NCBI GenBank assembly: GCA_030068145.1 | Contig: JAPJBO010000209.1 | Span: 62,001 to 126,000, forward strand | Reading direction: 5' to 3' | Source of the DNA: Diplonema papillatum | Taxonomy: Eukaryota > Euglenozoa > Diplonemea > Diplonemida > Diplonemidae | DNA length: 64,000 nucleotides | Shown here: in pieces, positions 1 to 11,056 of the stretch | How positions within the stretch are numbered: position 1 is the stretch's first letter | Layout of the letters: each line of letters begins with the position of its first letter | Made by a program: the position numbers and the translations under genes | The notes under the pieces: model-generated | The model's database searches: none | Told to the model about the DNA's origin: nothing | What the model saw: the letters and a program-made list of their open reading frames with translations, nothing else

Positions 1-400
1 ACCCATTGACCGTGAGCGCGCTTCGGCGTGACTGCTTTGGAAGAGGGACACTGCTTGGCACTCTCTACATACCCATTGACTGTGAGCGCGCTTCGGCGTG
101 ACTGCTTTGGGATACCCATTGACCGTGAGCGCGCTTCGGCGTGACTGCTTTGGAAGAGGGACACTGCTTGGCATTCTCTACATACCCATTGACTGTGAGC
201 GCGCTTCGGCGTGACTGCTTTGGGATACCCATTGACCGTGAGCGCGCTTCGGCGTGACTGCTTTGGAAGAGGGACACTGCTTGGCACTCTCTACATACCC
301 ATTGACTGTGAGCGCGCTTCGGCGTGACTGCTTTGGGATACCCATTGACCGTGAGCGCGCTTCGGCGTGACTGCTTTGGAAGAGGTACGCTGCTTGACAC
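1..400. repeat. 113-bp minisatellite
   Basis: Units start at 1, 114, 227 and 340, an exact 113-bp period. Each unit holds two related half-units of 70 and 43 bp that both begin ACCCATTGAC and contain GCGCGCTTCGGCGTGACTG. The array decays after about 400. Open frames on the minus strand here simply follow the repeat and are not genes. Confidence 0.95.
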
Positions 401-615
401 TCTCTAAAAACTCTTTGACTGCGATCCGCTTGCTTTGGAAGAGGGACACTGCTTGACACCATTTACTGTGTTCTGCCTCGAGTGGCTACCCTCAAGCGAA
501 CCGCCGACAGAGCTCCGCCGCAGTAGCATTTGTTTTATTTTCTTTCGCGCCGCCGCGGAAGACGCGGGAACGTACGAAGGCACGTGGGACCGGATGCGGT
601 CGACCCTGGAAGCGC

Positions 616-912
616 GTGATCTCGCAGGCTGCGCGGCGCATGCGCAAGGTTAATGCGCTGAACTACATCGACCACCTCATTTGTGCGGCACCGACATGCC
701 ACGGCCACGTTCAAGCTTGCTCCGACCACTGCACCCTCTGCCGACACTGGCTAGCCGTCGACGCTCATGACGACAGCCCCATCCTGAAGTGCAAATACTG
801 CCGACGCGTCACTGCTGCTGTGTGCGCTCAGATTGGCGCCGCTCAAGCGGCCGCCTTAAGTCACTCGTTTGTTGATTGCTCCGTTCTTCTCCCTGACTTG
901 TTCCCGGAGTAG
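616..912 (+). CDS. Doubtful Cys/His-rich 98-aa ORF
   Basis: This small open frame encodes clustered Cys and His residues (CAAPTCHGH, then CSDHCTLCRHW, then CKYCRR), a spacing that could bind zinc. I do not recognise a family. It begins in GC-rich DNA and stops just before a SINE-like tail, so it may be a transposon remnant rather than a host gene. No splice sites or neighbours support it. Confidence 0.25.
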   Translation: MISQAARRMRKVNALNYIDHLICAAPTCHGHVQACSDHCTLCRHWLAVDAHDDSPILKCKYCRRVTAAVCAQIGAAQAAALSHSFVDCSVLLPDLFPE

Positions 913-2533
913 GATGACACATACTACTACGACTACTACTACTACTCTTTCGCGCCCGTGTGCGGCTGTGAGGGGAAGAGATCGTCTGGGTTAGAATGCA
1001 AAGAATCTGTGGCGATAATCTGCATCGCCGGAAGATGCGACGATCGCCAGCCCGGTGGCTCAGGGTAGCAGACCCCTTCGTCGGCGCGCGCACCTGGTAT
1101 GTGTCCGCACGTGCAATATACAAAGTACTTTCGTCCAGCCCGGAGAGGGGGTGTGGTCCTGGAATGGATAGTCCTGGAAGGGGTCTGCCTATCCCTTGTT
1201 CGGGTCTTGGGGTGGGTCTCTCCTGCTTGACGGGATTGCTGTCCCATTCCGAAAGAATGAGGAAGGTGAGCTGACATTCTTTGATCCTGCTGGGTTTGGT
1301 CTCTTAGTAACGCCGAGTGACTTTCTGGTGTTGGTTCGGGAAGGTGTACTGAAGTTCGCGGCGGTTCGCGGAGGCGTGTCCTCGAGCAAGGTGTGGTGGA
1401 AGAGGAGCTCGCAAGCTGGCTGAAGGAGAACTGTGAAAATGTTTTACCAGCGCTTCCGCGCTTGTGACCTCAGCAATAAAAGAGGGGAGACCGTTCCAGT
1501 CCGCATCCCCCCGACAGCTCTTCTCTGCTGGCAAAGGACCATTGGGATAGGAGCCATTGGGACAATCCCATGGTACCGCGTGAATGGCGCGATCGGGCCC
1601 ACGGCAGCGCAAGCCAGCTAACGGTGGTCGCGCACGCAGCCTGTCTGCTCGCGGTCGCGCCGGCCCGGCCCGCAACCGCAGCCGCCATATGGCGGCCACA
1701 TTCGCCCGTGCCGTGCCCACACGCCGGCCAGCTCATCCCATCGAGCTAGCAATCCAGCTAAGGGGCACAACCGAGGATCCCGTAGCGTCAGCGGTCCGGC
1801 CAAGGAACGTAGCTGAGGTCCGTTTGGTAGAACAGCGCATTAAACATGAGTTTAATTCGCACACCGGAGCGGCGCCTACGGCTCCGAAGGCAACCGCACG
1901 GAAGGAGAATTAAACCGTCAGTCTTTGTGCTCAGAAAGGTGCCAAAATGAGGAGCCGGAATGTCCTCACGGACGTGTAGCGTCCGTTAGGGGTCCCGAAC
2001 ATGTGGTATGGACCACAGAGTCATCGTGTGGACCCCCTCTGCGTGGCCGCATGCTGCTATACCGTGCCTACATGCGCCGCGGTTTGAGTTCAGCTTGGAA
2101 CACGTACCGCGGAGTAGGAACGTCGATGCGGACACATGAAGTAACGCCATGCACCATGCTTTGTGTATCTTGCCGTCGCATTCCTCGCTCGCCTTGCTGC
2201 GGGATCGCTGGCTGCTTGCGCACCTCTCCTGCTCCCTTCCCTTCCACTCTGCTTCCTTCTCTCATGTTGTACTGTAGATCCGGGTGCCTGCTCGCTGCCC
2301 ATGCCTCGTGTGCTTTCATAAACGGTTTCGCGGGTGTCGTCGCAGCTGCGTCAGGGCGCGGCTGGCTCATTGCCCGCAACACTGCTTCGGTTTGCGAAGC
2401 GAGTCCGGCTCGGCACAAGAGGCTTCGCATTATTCTCGCTTCGCGCTGCCACGCTGGTGAGACATGCCCACAATGCCATGCTACGCCACAGATCCATGCT
2501 ACCGCGCTGGTGACCGGTCAGAAAGACTGGCCT

Positions 2534-2803
2534 TTACTGCGCCCGTATCAGACCTACTTGCGCACCCGTCTTTGCCTGCACTATGTCCGTGGCCGCGTTG
2601 CTTAGCGCGTCCGCATCGAGGTTTCTGTTTCGCGGTACGTGTTCATTGAGTCGCCATCGAAATACATGCATAGCCTGCAGTAGTTTCTCTGGGGAAGAAC
2701 AGCTCGGGCCGTTGTTACCTTCGGTGTCGAGGCTGCCAGTCGCCCCGTCTGCATCGCCGCATCCAACAGCCGAAAGTTTCTGTGGCGCACAGCATCCGCA
2801 CAC
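2534..2803 (-). pseudogene. Retroelement RNase H C-terminal scrap
   Basis: On the minus strand the frame reads HVPRNRNLDADALSNAATD, which matches the usual end of retrotransposon RNase H domains (HVPR..N..AD.LAN.A.D). The upstream RNase H core is not visible in the same frame. It is best read as a decayed fragment of a retroelement of unknown type. The call rests on this one motif. Confidence 0.4.
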
Positions 2804-3435
2804 AGCTTAAAAGCTCCCGGTAAGTCATGTAAGGAATCAAGCTTGCCAGGGGTTAACCTATTCTTTGGCACAAACCGTCGCGTGACATTGAAGTTACATA
2901 CAAACATGTATTGACATGAGAATATTGGCGTGAGAAGTACTAAAACTGTAGCGTAGCAGTATCGTAACGGCAGCGCAACGGTAGCGTAACGGTACGGTGG
3001 CCTGACGGTTGACTCATATACATTCGGGAACCAAAGGGACCACAAAATGCCCCCAAAAGAATGTCGGCACGACGCACCATGCCAGAGCTGAGACAGACCT
3101 TGACACCACAGTCCGCTTGTCGTCCTCAGGCTGCTGGTCGGTACAAATGTGCCACCAGTTCTTGCAGTGTCTCAGTTACGACAGCCTGGCGAAGAAGCCG
3201 AGCGCTGATATTCTTCGTGGAAGCATACCACCTACCTGCGCAAAACTGGAGGCAGAAAAGATGAAGCGTAGTGCCGAGGGTTTTGCCCCCGTTTGGTTGT
3301 GGTTACACCGTGAAGATCTCCTCCCTCGCGTCTTTTTCCCGACAAAATGCAAAATCACGAAATTTCCCTTTACACCCGCACCCCCTAGACCCCATGCCGG
3401 ACATTGTCCGCCTAAGTCTAGCTGACACGTTCCCG

Positions 3436-3544
3436 TAACATAGCCCTTTCTTGCTCTAAGAGAACCCATTCATCAACGGTCACACGGAGACCCTAAACCC
3501 CCGGAATTCCAAGCGAACTTTAACTCTAAAAAAAACCCCCGCAG
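3436..3544 (+). repeat. Dispersed repeat supplying a splice acceptor
   Basis: This block contains CTTGCTCTAAGAGAACCCATT, then CACACGGAGACC, then AAGCGAACTTTAACTCTAAAA. Close relatives occur at 14383-14410 with 14615-14745, and at 15655-15746. Partial versions occur at 22975, 29440, 31500 and inside the ORF at 37785. Here it ends in CCCCCGCAG, which appears to be the 3' splice site of the next exon. Confidence 0.7.
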
Positions 3545-5857
3545 CAGCCCGCCCGCCCCAGGCCGCCCGCGCAGCCGCCGCTCGACCCCTGCCACGTCAA
3601 GCACCCGGCGCAGTACTGCCAGGCGGAGCGCGAAGACAGCGCCGCCGCCGCCGCCACGTGGTTCGGAAGGCACCCCCACCCCCCGCACCCCCCGCACCCC
3701 CCGCAGGCCCCGGCGCCGCCGGCCGGAGAGTGCACCGGGGTGGAGAGCTTCGGGGGCAGCGCGCGGTCTGTGTCAGGCAGGCTGCCGGAGGTGCTGGCGA
3801 CCGAGGACGGGAGGGAGTCGACGGCGTCGACGAAGACTCGGTCGTCCAGCGAGCTGCTGTCGCCAGCGGGCGCGCGGGATTCGGCGTCGCAGTCCGCGGC
3901 CGGCGGCGGCGGGGCGGACGACGAATCGTCCAGCACCCTCGCTTCGAGCTCGCGGAGCGGCGGCGGCGGCGGCGGGAGCGACGGCAGCTTCAAAAACGAG
4001 GGCGGCGGCAACGGCGGCTGCAACAACGACAGCAACAGCAACGGCAACGCCAACCGCAGCTGCAAGAACGGCGACGGCGGCGGCAGCAGCAACAGCAGCG
4101 GCGGCGGCGGCGGCGGCAACAACCGCAGCTTCAAAACGGAGAGCGGCGGCAACATCAACTACAACATCCGCAGCTTCAACAACGGCGACGGCGGCGGCAG
4201 CGGCAACAACCGCAGCTTCAACAACGGCGACGGCGGCGGCAGAAGCAACAACAGCGGCGGCGGCGGCGGCGGCGGCAACAACCGCAGCTTCAAGAACGGC
4301 GACGGCGGCGGCAGCAGCAACAACAACCGCAGCTTCAAAAACGAGAGCGGCGGCAACATCAACTACAACAACCGCAGCTTCAAGAACGGCGACGGCGGCG
4401 GCGGCAACAACAACAGCAGCGTCGGCGGCGGCAACAACAACAGCAGCGTCGGCGGCGGCAAACACAGCTTCAACAACAGAAGCTCGAACAACAACCACAC
4501 CAACGCGAACAACGACAGCACCCGCAGCAACCACATCCTCAGCGACAGCACCAGCATCAACCGCAGGAACAACACCAGCACTGGCAACAACCTCAGCTTC
4601 CACAGCAACGGCAACATCAACAATCGCAACAACAGCAGCAGCTTCAACAACACCAACAGCACCAGGAGCAACCGCAGCTTCCACAGCAACGGCAACATCA
4701 ACAATCACAACAACAGCAGCAGCTTCAACAACAACAACAACAACAACAACAGCACCAGGAGCAACCACAGCTTCCACAGCAACGGCAACAACAACAACAC
4801 CGGCAACAACCGCAGCTTCCACAGCAACGTCAACGCCAACGTCAACAACAACCACAACAACAACATCAACAGCAGCAACCGCAGCTTCAACAACAGCACC
4901 AACAACTACAACAGCAACACCCCCGGCGCCAGCCTCAACCGCAGCTTCCACAGCAATGCCAACGCCAACGTCAACAACAACAACAATCACAGCAACAACA
5001 TCAACAGCAGCAACCGCAGCTTCAACAACAGCACCAACAACGACAACAACAACACCCCCGGCGCCAGCCTCAACCGCAGCTTCCACAGCAACGGCAACAC
5101 CAACAACAGCCTCTCCTTCACGGTCCACCAGAGCGCCCTCCTGCTCGAAGACCGCGCCCCGTCCGGCGGCGGCTTCTCCCGCTTCGAGTCGACGGCGGCC
5201 GCCGCCGCCGCCGGCGGCGGCGGCGGCGGGCCGACCGCGTCTCCGCAGGATTCCCTCGTCTGCTCCCTGCAGGAGCGCTCCGTCCACCTGCTGGGGCACT
5301 CGCTGGCCCCGTCAGAGGCCGGGTGCCCCGAGCTCGAAGACTCGCGCGCTTCGTCCGGCGGCGGCGGCGGCTGGCTGCGGCCGCCGCCGCGGCCCACCTT
5401 CGCCGGCCTCCGCCTGGCGGACCCGCGCGATCCGAAGGACACCTGGCGCTTCCTGGTGGAGGCGAAGCGGGTGCTGTGCGACCAGCCGGCGCCGCGGCCG
5501 CGCACTGCCGCCGGCGCCGCCTTCGTCGGAGTCGTGGCTCGGCGGGTGGCGGCGGCGGCGGCCGCGCCGCACGACTGGCCGCACGCCCGCCGCCGGGCGC
5601 CTTGCGTCAGCTGCGACCCGCGGCTGCTGCCGGCGGCGTTCGACGCCATCAAGAACAGGTCCCGCGTGGCTTCGGCGGGGCGCGAGATCCGGGCGGTGGA
5701 GACCGAGAGGCAGCTGGCTGTCGAAGCCTTCAACCGACACTTCTCGAACGTGCAATCAGCGTCTGCGACTCTCCATCTATACCGCTGCATCCGCCGCAGG
5801 CTGCCAAAACCAGCGCATTCGAAGAGGAAAAAGCGTCGGGCAGTCAAAACCATGTAG
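3545..5857 (+). CDS. Last visible exon of Asn/Ser/Gly-rich protein
   Basis: I do not recognise the family. The frame ending at the TAG at 5857 is favoured because its codons almost all end in C or G (AAC, AGC, TTC, GGC), as in the other genes here. It opens after a CCCCCGCAG acceptor with a region containing HPHPPHPPHPP, then a Ser-rich stretch. A long low-complexity tract follows, built from NRSF, GDGGG and NNNN units (about 3960-5110). The C-terminal 230 residues are more ordered (LADPRDPKDTWRFLVEAKRVL, then CVSCDPRLLPAAFDAIKNRS) and end in a basic patch, KRKKRR, that could be a nuclear signal. No start codon is assigned because upstream exons are not visible. Long open frames exist in other frames because the AAC/AGC repeats contain no stops in any frame. 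The C-terminal part has decayed copies downstream. Confidence 0.6.
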   Translation, partial: QPARPRPPAQPPLDPCHVKHPAQYCQAEREDSAAAAATWFGRHPHPPHPPHPPQAPAPPAGECTGVESFGGSARSVSGRLPEVLATEDGRESTASTKTRSSSELLSPAGARDSASQSAAGGGGADDESSSTLASSSRSGGGGGGSDGSFKNEGGGNGGCNNDSNSNGNANRSCKNGDGGGSSNSSGGGGGGNNRSFKTESGGNINYNIRSFNNGDGGGSGNNRSFNNGDGGGRSNNSGGGGGGGNNRSFKNGDGGGSSNNNRSFKNESGGNINYNNRSFKNGDGGGGNNNSSVGGGNNNSSVGGGKHSFNNRSSNNNHTNANNDSTRSNHILSDSTSINRRNNTSTGNNLSFHSNGNINNRNNSSSFNNTNSTRSNRSFHSNGNINNHNNSSSFNNNNNNNNSTRSNHSFHSNGNNNNTGNNRSFHSNVNANVNNNHNNNINSSNRSFNNSTNNYNSNTPGASLNRSFHSNANANVNNNNNHSNNINSSNRSFNNSTNNDNNNTPGASLNRSFHSNGNTNNSLSFTVHQSALLLEDRAPSGGGFSRFESTAAAAAAGGGGGGPTASPQDSLVCSLQERSVHLLGHSLAPSEAGCPELEDSRASSGGGGGWLRPPPRPTFAGLRLADPRDPKDTWRFLVEAKRVLCDQPAPRPRTAAGAAFVGVVARRVAAAAAAPHDWPHARRRAPCVSCDPRLLPAAFDAIKNRSRVASAGREIRAVETERQLAVEAFNRHFSNVQSASATLHLYRCIRRRLPKPAHSKRKKRRAVKTM

Positions 5858-6029
5858 TTAAATGCGCGTCCTGATATCCTGTACCACGTAACAGGACCCT
5901 GATGGCCATGGGGATGAAAAGACGGTCGCACTCAGAGACTTTGTGGCATCCCGGATTGTTTTAAGAAAACGAACTTCGCTCAAAAAACCCCGAGACACCA
6001 CGACTTGTCTCTCTCCACTTGCAGCGCCA

Positions 6030-6455
6030 CCGATGAGCGATCTCGAGAAATACCTGGCGGCTCCTGGTTGAAGCAAAACGGGTGCTGTGGGCCCAACTAC
6101 GTGAACCCGCAGTGCCACCGATTAGCGATCTCGAGAAATACCTGGCGGTAGAAGCAAAACGGGTGCTGTGGGCCCAACTAGCTGGCAGCCGTGCACCCGC
6201 AGTGTGCCACTCGAAGCTCGCAGACTCGCGGCTGAAGGACACAAAGGCGAAGCAACGAGTGTGTGTAAGTTACGTGCGTAATGTGTAGTAGGCACCGTTC
6301 GGAACCCAGCTGAAGGCCTGCAGGGGAAAAGTCAGTGCCTGCTTACGGACACTGCTGCCGGCGCCGCCTTCGTCGGAGTCGTGGCCCGGCGGGTGGCGGC
6401 GGCGGTGCCGCCGCCGCACGACTGGCCGCACGACTGGCCGCAGCCAAATGCCTCG
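6030..6455 (+). pseudogene. Decayed partial copies of the preceding exon
   Basis: Two fragments around 6050-6095 and 6138-6180 resemble 5444-5485 (both share GGGTGCTGTG after a GAAGCRAARCGG-like stretch). A third, 6346-6450, resembles 5500-5600 (GCCGGCGCCGCCTTCGTCGG). Frames are broken and the pieces are separated by unrelated sequence, so these are not exons. Confidence 0.75.
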
Positions 6456-6480
6456 TCTTCTAATTAAAGACGCGCATGAA

Positions 6481-7869
6481 TGGACCAAAGAGATTCCTTC
6501 TGTCCCTACCTACTATCTGGCGAAACAGCAGTCAAGGGAACGGTGCCTCTGATCAGGTGTCCACAATCAGCACCTACCGGTATGCCTCTAAAGCAACCTG
6601 GCGTCGCTGCAGGTGTGCCGCCTTTGGTCACGGCAAACAGTAGTCATAGAAACGTCTATGCAACTGTGCTGTGCCTTTGATCAGGTGTTACACATATGCC
6701 TCACACGGAAGGTGAGAACGAACTCTGCGCGGATCCGTCCGCCGTTGCTGGCAGGCATTCTTTCTGGGATCGTCCGCCCAACGCTCCGGACTGCTGCGGA
6801 GAACCTTCTCGCCTTCGGCCCCGACGAACCACGAACACTTGTACACGCCGCGCTCGTATCGGGAGTGTCAAGTAATATCGGTTAGATGCTGACCCCATGT
6901 GTCACAACATGTGAACGCACGTTGTGTCACATGTTTCATATCATGCGAGTCCCTAGCAAATAGATCGTCTACGTGATCGCACGTTCATATATCATACGAG
7001 TCCCTAACAAGTGCGTTGTCTACAAGATACATGATTTCCCTCCGTTGGTATGCAGAGAATCGTAGCTTCACCCACTTGCCCACCATTCCTTGCCCTCTGT
7101 CCTGAGGCGTCAAGACGTTTGCGACAAACACAACAACAGAATCATTTCACCTTTCGGTTTTGCACACAAACCGTGTGGAAGAAGCAGCAGACGGAGCCAG
7201 GAAGGATGCATAGATAGATAGCCAGTAAGGAGGAACCCAGCCCAACGCGTCCGGTGAAACACATGAGGCAGTAGAGCATTCGGCTACCTTTTTTCATAGA
7301 GATGATCACCACCGGAAGATAGTACCCTGGGCAACCAAGTGTCAACAGGCCAGAAGACAGGAGAGAGAGAACCCATACTAAATTTGGTCACACCCCGACC
7401 AGTGTTCGCGCTAAGGAAGAAAGCGGCTGATTTCTGACCGGCTGATAATCCTTGCCGGCTGATTTTTGGAAGGTCTGCCGATCAGAAGGGGTTTACGACA
7501 CCATCTTGCCGGTGCATCAAGCTGATTCCGCTCCATGGGCGGCATAGCCAAAGTTCCAAATCCGCTTTTGCACGACTCGCGGGCCGCACTTCAAACGGCT
7601 ACACGATGGGGGGAATATCTCCCCCCTCTATTTCGTCCATACGAAAAGAAATGTGCACAACTCGACAACAGAGACTGTTTCTTCTTGATGAGGGTGCTGC
7701 ACGTCTCAAACGCAACGGCATCTTCGCATGCAAACCATACAGGCACGTGAGTGCAGTGATTGCGCTTACAGTGAAAGCTTACACTGTTGAAAATCGGCTG
7801 TTTTCGTGCGAGTCCGCCGGTAAAAAAAAGGGCTCGAAATTTAACAGGCGGCTGATCGCGCGCACTGGC
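6481..7869. other. No gene seen
   Basis: Only short open frames with no recognisable domain occur. The sequence is less GC-rich than the neighbouring exons. At 7430-7500 there are several GGCTGATTTCTG-like repeats of about 25 bp. Confidence 0.55.
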
Positions 7870-8513
7870 CCGTTTTGTTGAACGCTTACGCCCGCCACTA
7901 ACCCCAGATTTACCTGTGTTTCGTGTGGGCTACAGCACATTTACCTCCTTTGATCTATCGCGGCTGGCAGTCTCCTCAAGCATTTCCTACAAAGCAGGTG
8001 CTCGTACAAAAATACTCGACGTAGCTGCTTCGACTCCGAATGGAAGGGGGGAAATATAGAGGTAAGGGGCAAATACAATACAAACCCAATCTGATTCGTC
8101 TGGCTGACACCATTTGCGCACTTAACCATGGTTAAGAAGACGACTGAAAGCTCAGACACGAAGATAGCTCAAAGCATTTGCAAAATAACACGAAAAGCCT
8201 CTAGGCAAAAACCCGTTTTCACAGTTCTTCGCTTACACCACCGTGTGTTGTTTTCTCACTCAGGACTTTTGACCTGTTGTGTCTCACGTCCGTTCAACAC
8301 GTAGTTCGGTAGTTACAGCACTTGGGATCCCTTCTGTTCTTTGTCGGGCAGCATCGTCGAGCATTTCCTTTCAAGCTGGCGCTTGTTGTTGAACGCTTAC
8401 GCCCGCCACTAAACCCAGATTTACCTGTGTTTCGTGTGGGCTACAGCACATTTACCTCCTTTGATCTATCGCGACTGGCAGTCTCCTCAAGCATTTCCTA
8501 CAAAGCAGGTGCT
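7870..8513. repeat. Composite dispersed repeat upstream of aminotransferase gene
   Basis: The segment with GGCTACAGCACATTTACCTC and CTCCTCAAGCATTTCC occurs twice here (7926-8011 and 8436-8513). It occurs again at 58288-58362. Its upstream part appears inverted at 42843-42888. Between the copies lies a minus-strand member of the 270-bp family also found at 12389, 13752, 32090 and 59372. The second copy ends 35 bp before the aminotransferase start codon, so it probably supplies promoter or 5' leader sequence. Confidence 0.7.
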
Positions 8514-8547
8514 TATATACAAAGAAAAAAAAGATTCAGACAAAAAA

Positions 8548-9546
8548 ATGAAGGTTCTCAGCCGCGAGGATTATCTCGACAGCATGCGTGATGTCCGCAA
8601 AGAGATCAACCCAGACGGCCCGTCCGCCGTGGCCATGTACAGCAGCCTGGTAGACGGCGTCGTCACGGACCCGGAGCTGATGCTGTTGCCGGTCGACGAC
8701 CACATGGCTGCGCGGGGCCACGGGGTCTTCGACATGTGCACCCTGCGCAACGGGTGGTTGTACCGGCTGGCCGCCCACCTCGACAGGCTCCTCGACAGCG
8801 CCGAGTCAGCGAAGTTAGAATTCCCGTACCCGGGTGGCAGGGCGGAGAACGCCCGGAAAATGACCGAAGTCATCTCCGGCACCGTCTCCGCGTGCAGCGT
8901 CCGCGACGCCCCGATCCGGTACTTTTTGTCCGCCGGCCCGGGGAACTTCGCCTTCGGCCCAGCCGGCTGCAGAACGGCGTTCTACGTGGTGGTCCAGGGG
9001 AAAAGCTCCATCCGGGATTTGGCTGAGGGAGTCCCCGAGGTCTTCGTGCGGAGCGTTCCGTTGAAGACGATGCCGTTCGTGAAGTCGAACAACTACATGA
9101 TCAACACGCTGGTGTACATGTCCGCGAGGGAGCAAGGCGGATCCTTTGGCCTCACCCTCGACGAAGACGGGATGCTGGTCGAATCGTGCAACCTGACGCC
9201 GATTCTCGTCGTGAATTCGACGCTCGTCACGCCGCTCTCCGGGAGAGGCACGAACGCTCTGCGCAGCGTGACGCAGCTGCGGGTCTTCGAACTCGCGGAA
9301 GCCGGCGCGCTGGCCCCCGGCGTCTCGGCCGTCGAGCGGCGGCCGATCGCCGAAGCCGAAGTGTTCGCCGCCGACGAGCTGTTCCTCGTGGGCGGCGACA
9401 CCCACGTGTTCCCGATCGTCAGCTTGGACGGAAAACCCATCGGCGCCGGCGCGGCGGGGCCGGTGGCGAAGAGCGTCATCCGGGCAATCGAGGCGGACGT
9501 GGCGGCCGCTCCGTCGCCGAATCACATCCGTGTGGCTTACGACTAG
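8548..9546 (+). CDS. Fold-type IV PLP aminotransferase (D-amino-acid transaminase / ADC lyase-like)
   Basis: The 332-residue product matches the branched-chain/D-amino-acid aminotransferase superfamily, most like the plant D-amino-acid transaminase/aminodeoxychorismate lyase group. Seen directly: DDHMAARGHGVFD and LYRLAAHLDRLLDSA near the N terminus (the family usually has DDH..hRGHGVFD), the PLP-lysine segment MPFVKSNNYMIN, and LVESCNLTPILVVN, which corresponds to the usual EG.N.N.F stretch. These enzymes form internal aldimines with PLP and either move amino groups between D-amino acids and 2-oxo acids or release pyruvate to make p-aminobenzoate. I cannot tell which. I chose the ATG at 8548 because family similarity starts about 30 residues later and the upstream frame lies in a dispersed repeat. 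There is no intron and no obvious targeting peptide. A partial copy follows. Confidence 0.9.
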   Translation: MKVLSREDYLDSMRDVRKEINPDGPSAVAMYSSLVDGVVTDPELMLLPVDDHMAARGHGVFDMCTLRNGWLYRLAAHLDRLLDSAESAKLEFPYPGGRAENARKMTEVISGTVSACSVRDAPIRYFLSAGPGNFAFGPAGCRTAFYVVVQGKSSIRDLAEGVPEVFVRSVPLKTMPFVKSNNYMINTLVYMSAREQGGSFGLTLDEDGMLVESCNLTPILVVNSTLVTPLSGRGTNALRSVTQLRVFELAEAGALAPGVSAVERRPIAEAEVFAADELFLVGGDTHVFPIVSLDGKPIGAGAAGPVAKSVIRAIEADVAAAPSPNHIRVAYD

Positions 9547-9714
9547 CTGTGCCCACGTACCCATACAGCACTTCTGCTTCTGCAAATGTATTAGTGCCTG
9601 GTGCGTAGAGCAACTTTGGAGCTTGTTTCACGCAACAGCAACAGCCTATGACTAGCTGTAAGCGACGCATTGTGCTTCTTGCCCACGTGCACAAATGTCC
9701 AAGAGCCTGGTTCG

Positions 9715-9905
9715 AAAAGCAGGGCTCACCCTCGACGAAGACGGGATGCTGGTCGAATCGTGCAACCTGACGCCGATTCTCGCCGTGAATTCGACGCTCG
9801 TCACGCCGCTCTCCGGGAGAGGCACGAACGCTCTGCGCAGCATGACGCAGCTGCGGGTCTTCGAACTCGCGAAAGCCGGCGTGCTGGCCCCCGGCGTCTC
9901 GGCAT
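9715..9905 (+). pseudogene. Partial copy of aminotransferase (residues ~200-260)
   Basis: This repeats 9148-9335 almost exactly, including LTLDEDGMLVESCNLTPIL, with a few substitutions (for example Val to Ala and Glu to Lys). It then runs into a piece of dispersed repeat at about 9905. It lacks the PLP lysine and both ends, so it cannot be an enzyme. The near identity suggests a recent event. Confidence 0.92.
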
Positions 9906-10289
9906 TTACTTCCCCCCACCATTCGGGGTCAAAGCAGCTACGTCGAGTATTTCTCTCGATTCCGCGAGCCACGAGCAGGGGTTTACACAGCCTCAAGAGC
10001 TTCCGCGGGTGCCAAAAAGTGGCGGCTGTTCAATTCTTCTTTTTTCGGGAGAAAATTCCACGTCGATATTCCTGTCCTGCAGGGCTTACGCTCCACGTGT
10101 GGAACGTGTGGATTTCCACAAGTTAATTCTTTTTGGTTTTTGTTCCCCCACGTGTGGATCCACAGGTACCACATGCGGATTTTGATTTATTGGTCCACAT
10201 GAAGGGGTGTCTAGGCCCACTAGTGGTCAAGGCCGCACAGCCAGGTGTCGGCAAGTCCAGTAGCGCCCGCTATTTCTTTTGCCGTCGCA

Positions 10290-10630
10290 CATAAGGGGAA
10301 AGGTTTTTTTCCCCTCAAACCTTAAGCGCCCACACGTGGACCACACGTATTTTCTTGAGAGGGATAAACACGCAGTCTTTTTCCCTCAGGTTTTATCGTC
10401 GCAAACGAATCACCGCGTGCATCGGGCGGCGCCCACAGCACGGAACAAAGCGCCCATGCGGGGCTTCAAGCTCATTAGACAATCGACGCATACCACACGA
10501 ACGTATCAGGTTACCACACAACGTAAGCACACTCTCCCCGGTAGCTCCGGTCAGTTGACCTCCGCCGGGCTTAAAAATGTTTCCTTCCGCGTGAAGGCAC
10601 ACGGAAGAGGGCCTCCGCAGGGGTGCTGAC
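10290..10630 (+). repeat. Short relative of YR-retroelement ends
   Basis: AAACACGCAGTCTTTTT at 10368 matches the 5' leader of the element at 23.3 kb. TTCCTTCCGCGTGAAGGCAC followed by ACGGAAGAGGG at about 10580 matches that element's 3' end at 27.9 kb. Both ends within 350 bp and no coding region between them suggest a deleted or non-autonomous derivative. Confidence 0.5.
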
Positions 10631-11056
10631 CCCAGCGAATGAAAAGGCTCCTTTTCCGCGGCAGGATGTATCTAGCAAGGTGGCCGGTGCTTCTCACTGG
10701 CCCCGACGCACGCCAGCGTCCTCCTCCAAACCCTCTCTGTCTCTATTTATGTCTCTCTTTCTCTTTTCTCCGCATGTGGTACAAAGAAGCGAGGTGTGGC
10801 GCGGCAGCTCTTCCCCAGAGAAGGGAAATAAAATCTGAGACCGAATACGGAGCGTAAGCCCTGCTGTCCTGTCGAGTGTCGAAAAAATGCACCGCATCCG
10901 TGGCCACGACGCGAGCCTGCTGGCCCTGCAAGTTAGCCATGCTGTCTGGTGCACCGGATTGTCCCCTGGACAAGCCTGACAACCGAAGGGACGACGACCC
11001 CGAATCTGTCTGTCGCGGTCTACCAGGAGGGGTGGGTGGTACTCCCGAGGGGGCGT

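Larger units (their letters stand above)
401..3435. other. Gene-poor stretch
   Basis: I see no convincing gene. A (TAC)n run at 918-947 preceded by GATGACACAT resembles the tail of the SINE-like copies at 28-30 kb. Scattered short open frames have no recognisable domain and no supported splice structure. The RNase H scrap at 2534-2803 is the only recognisable protein remnant. Confidence 0.6.

Noticed and set aside
3773..5299. Val/Ala-rich minus-strand 508-residue frame
   Set aside because: It is the antisense of the same low-complexity repeats and has no domain.
3658..5874. Gln/Arg-rich 738-residue reading frame
   Set aside because: It is the shifted reading of AAC/AGC repeats. Codon third-position use and the ordered C-terminal segment favour the Asn/Ser/Gly frame.
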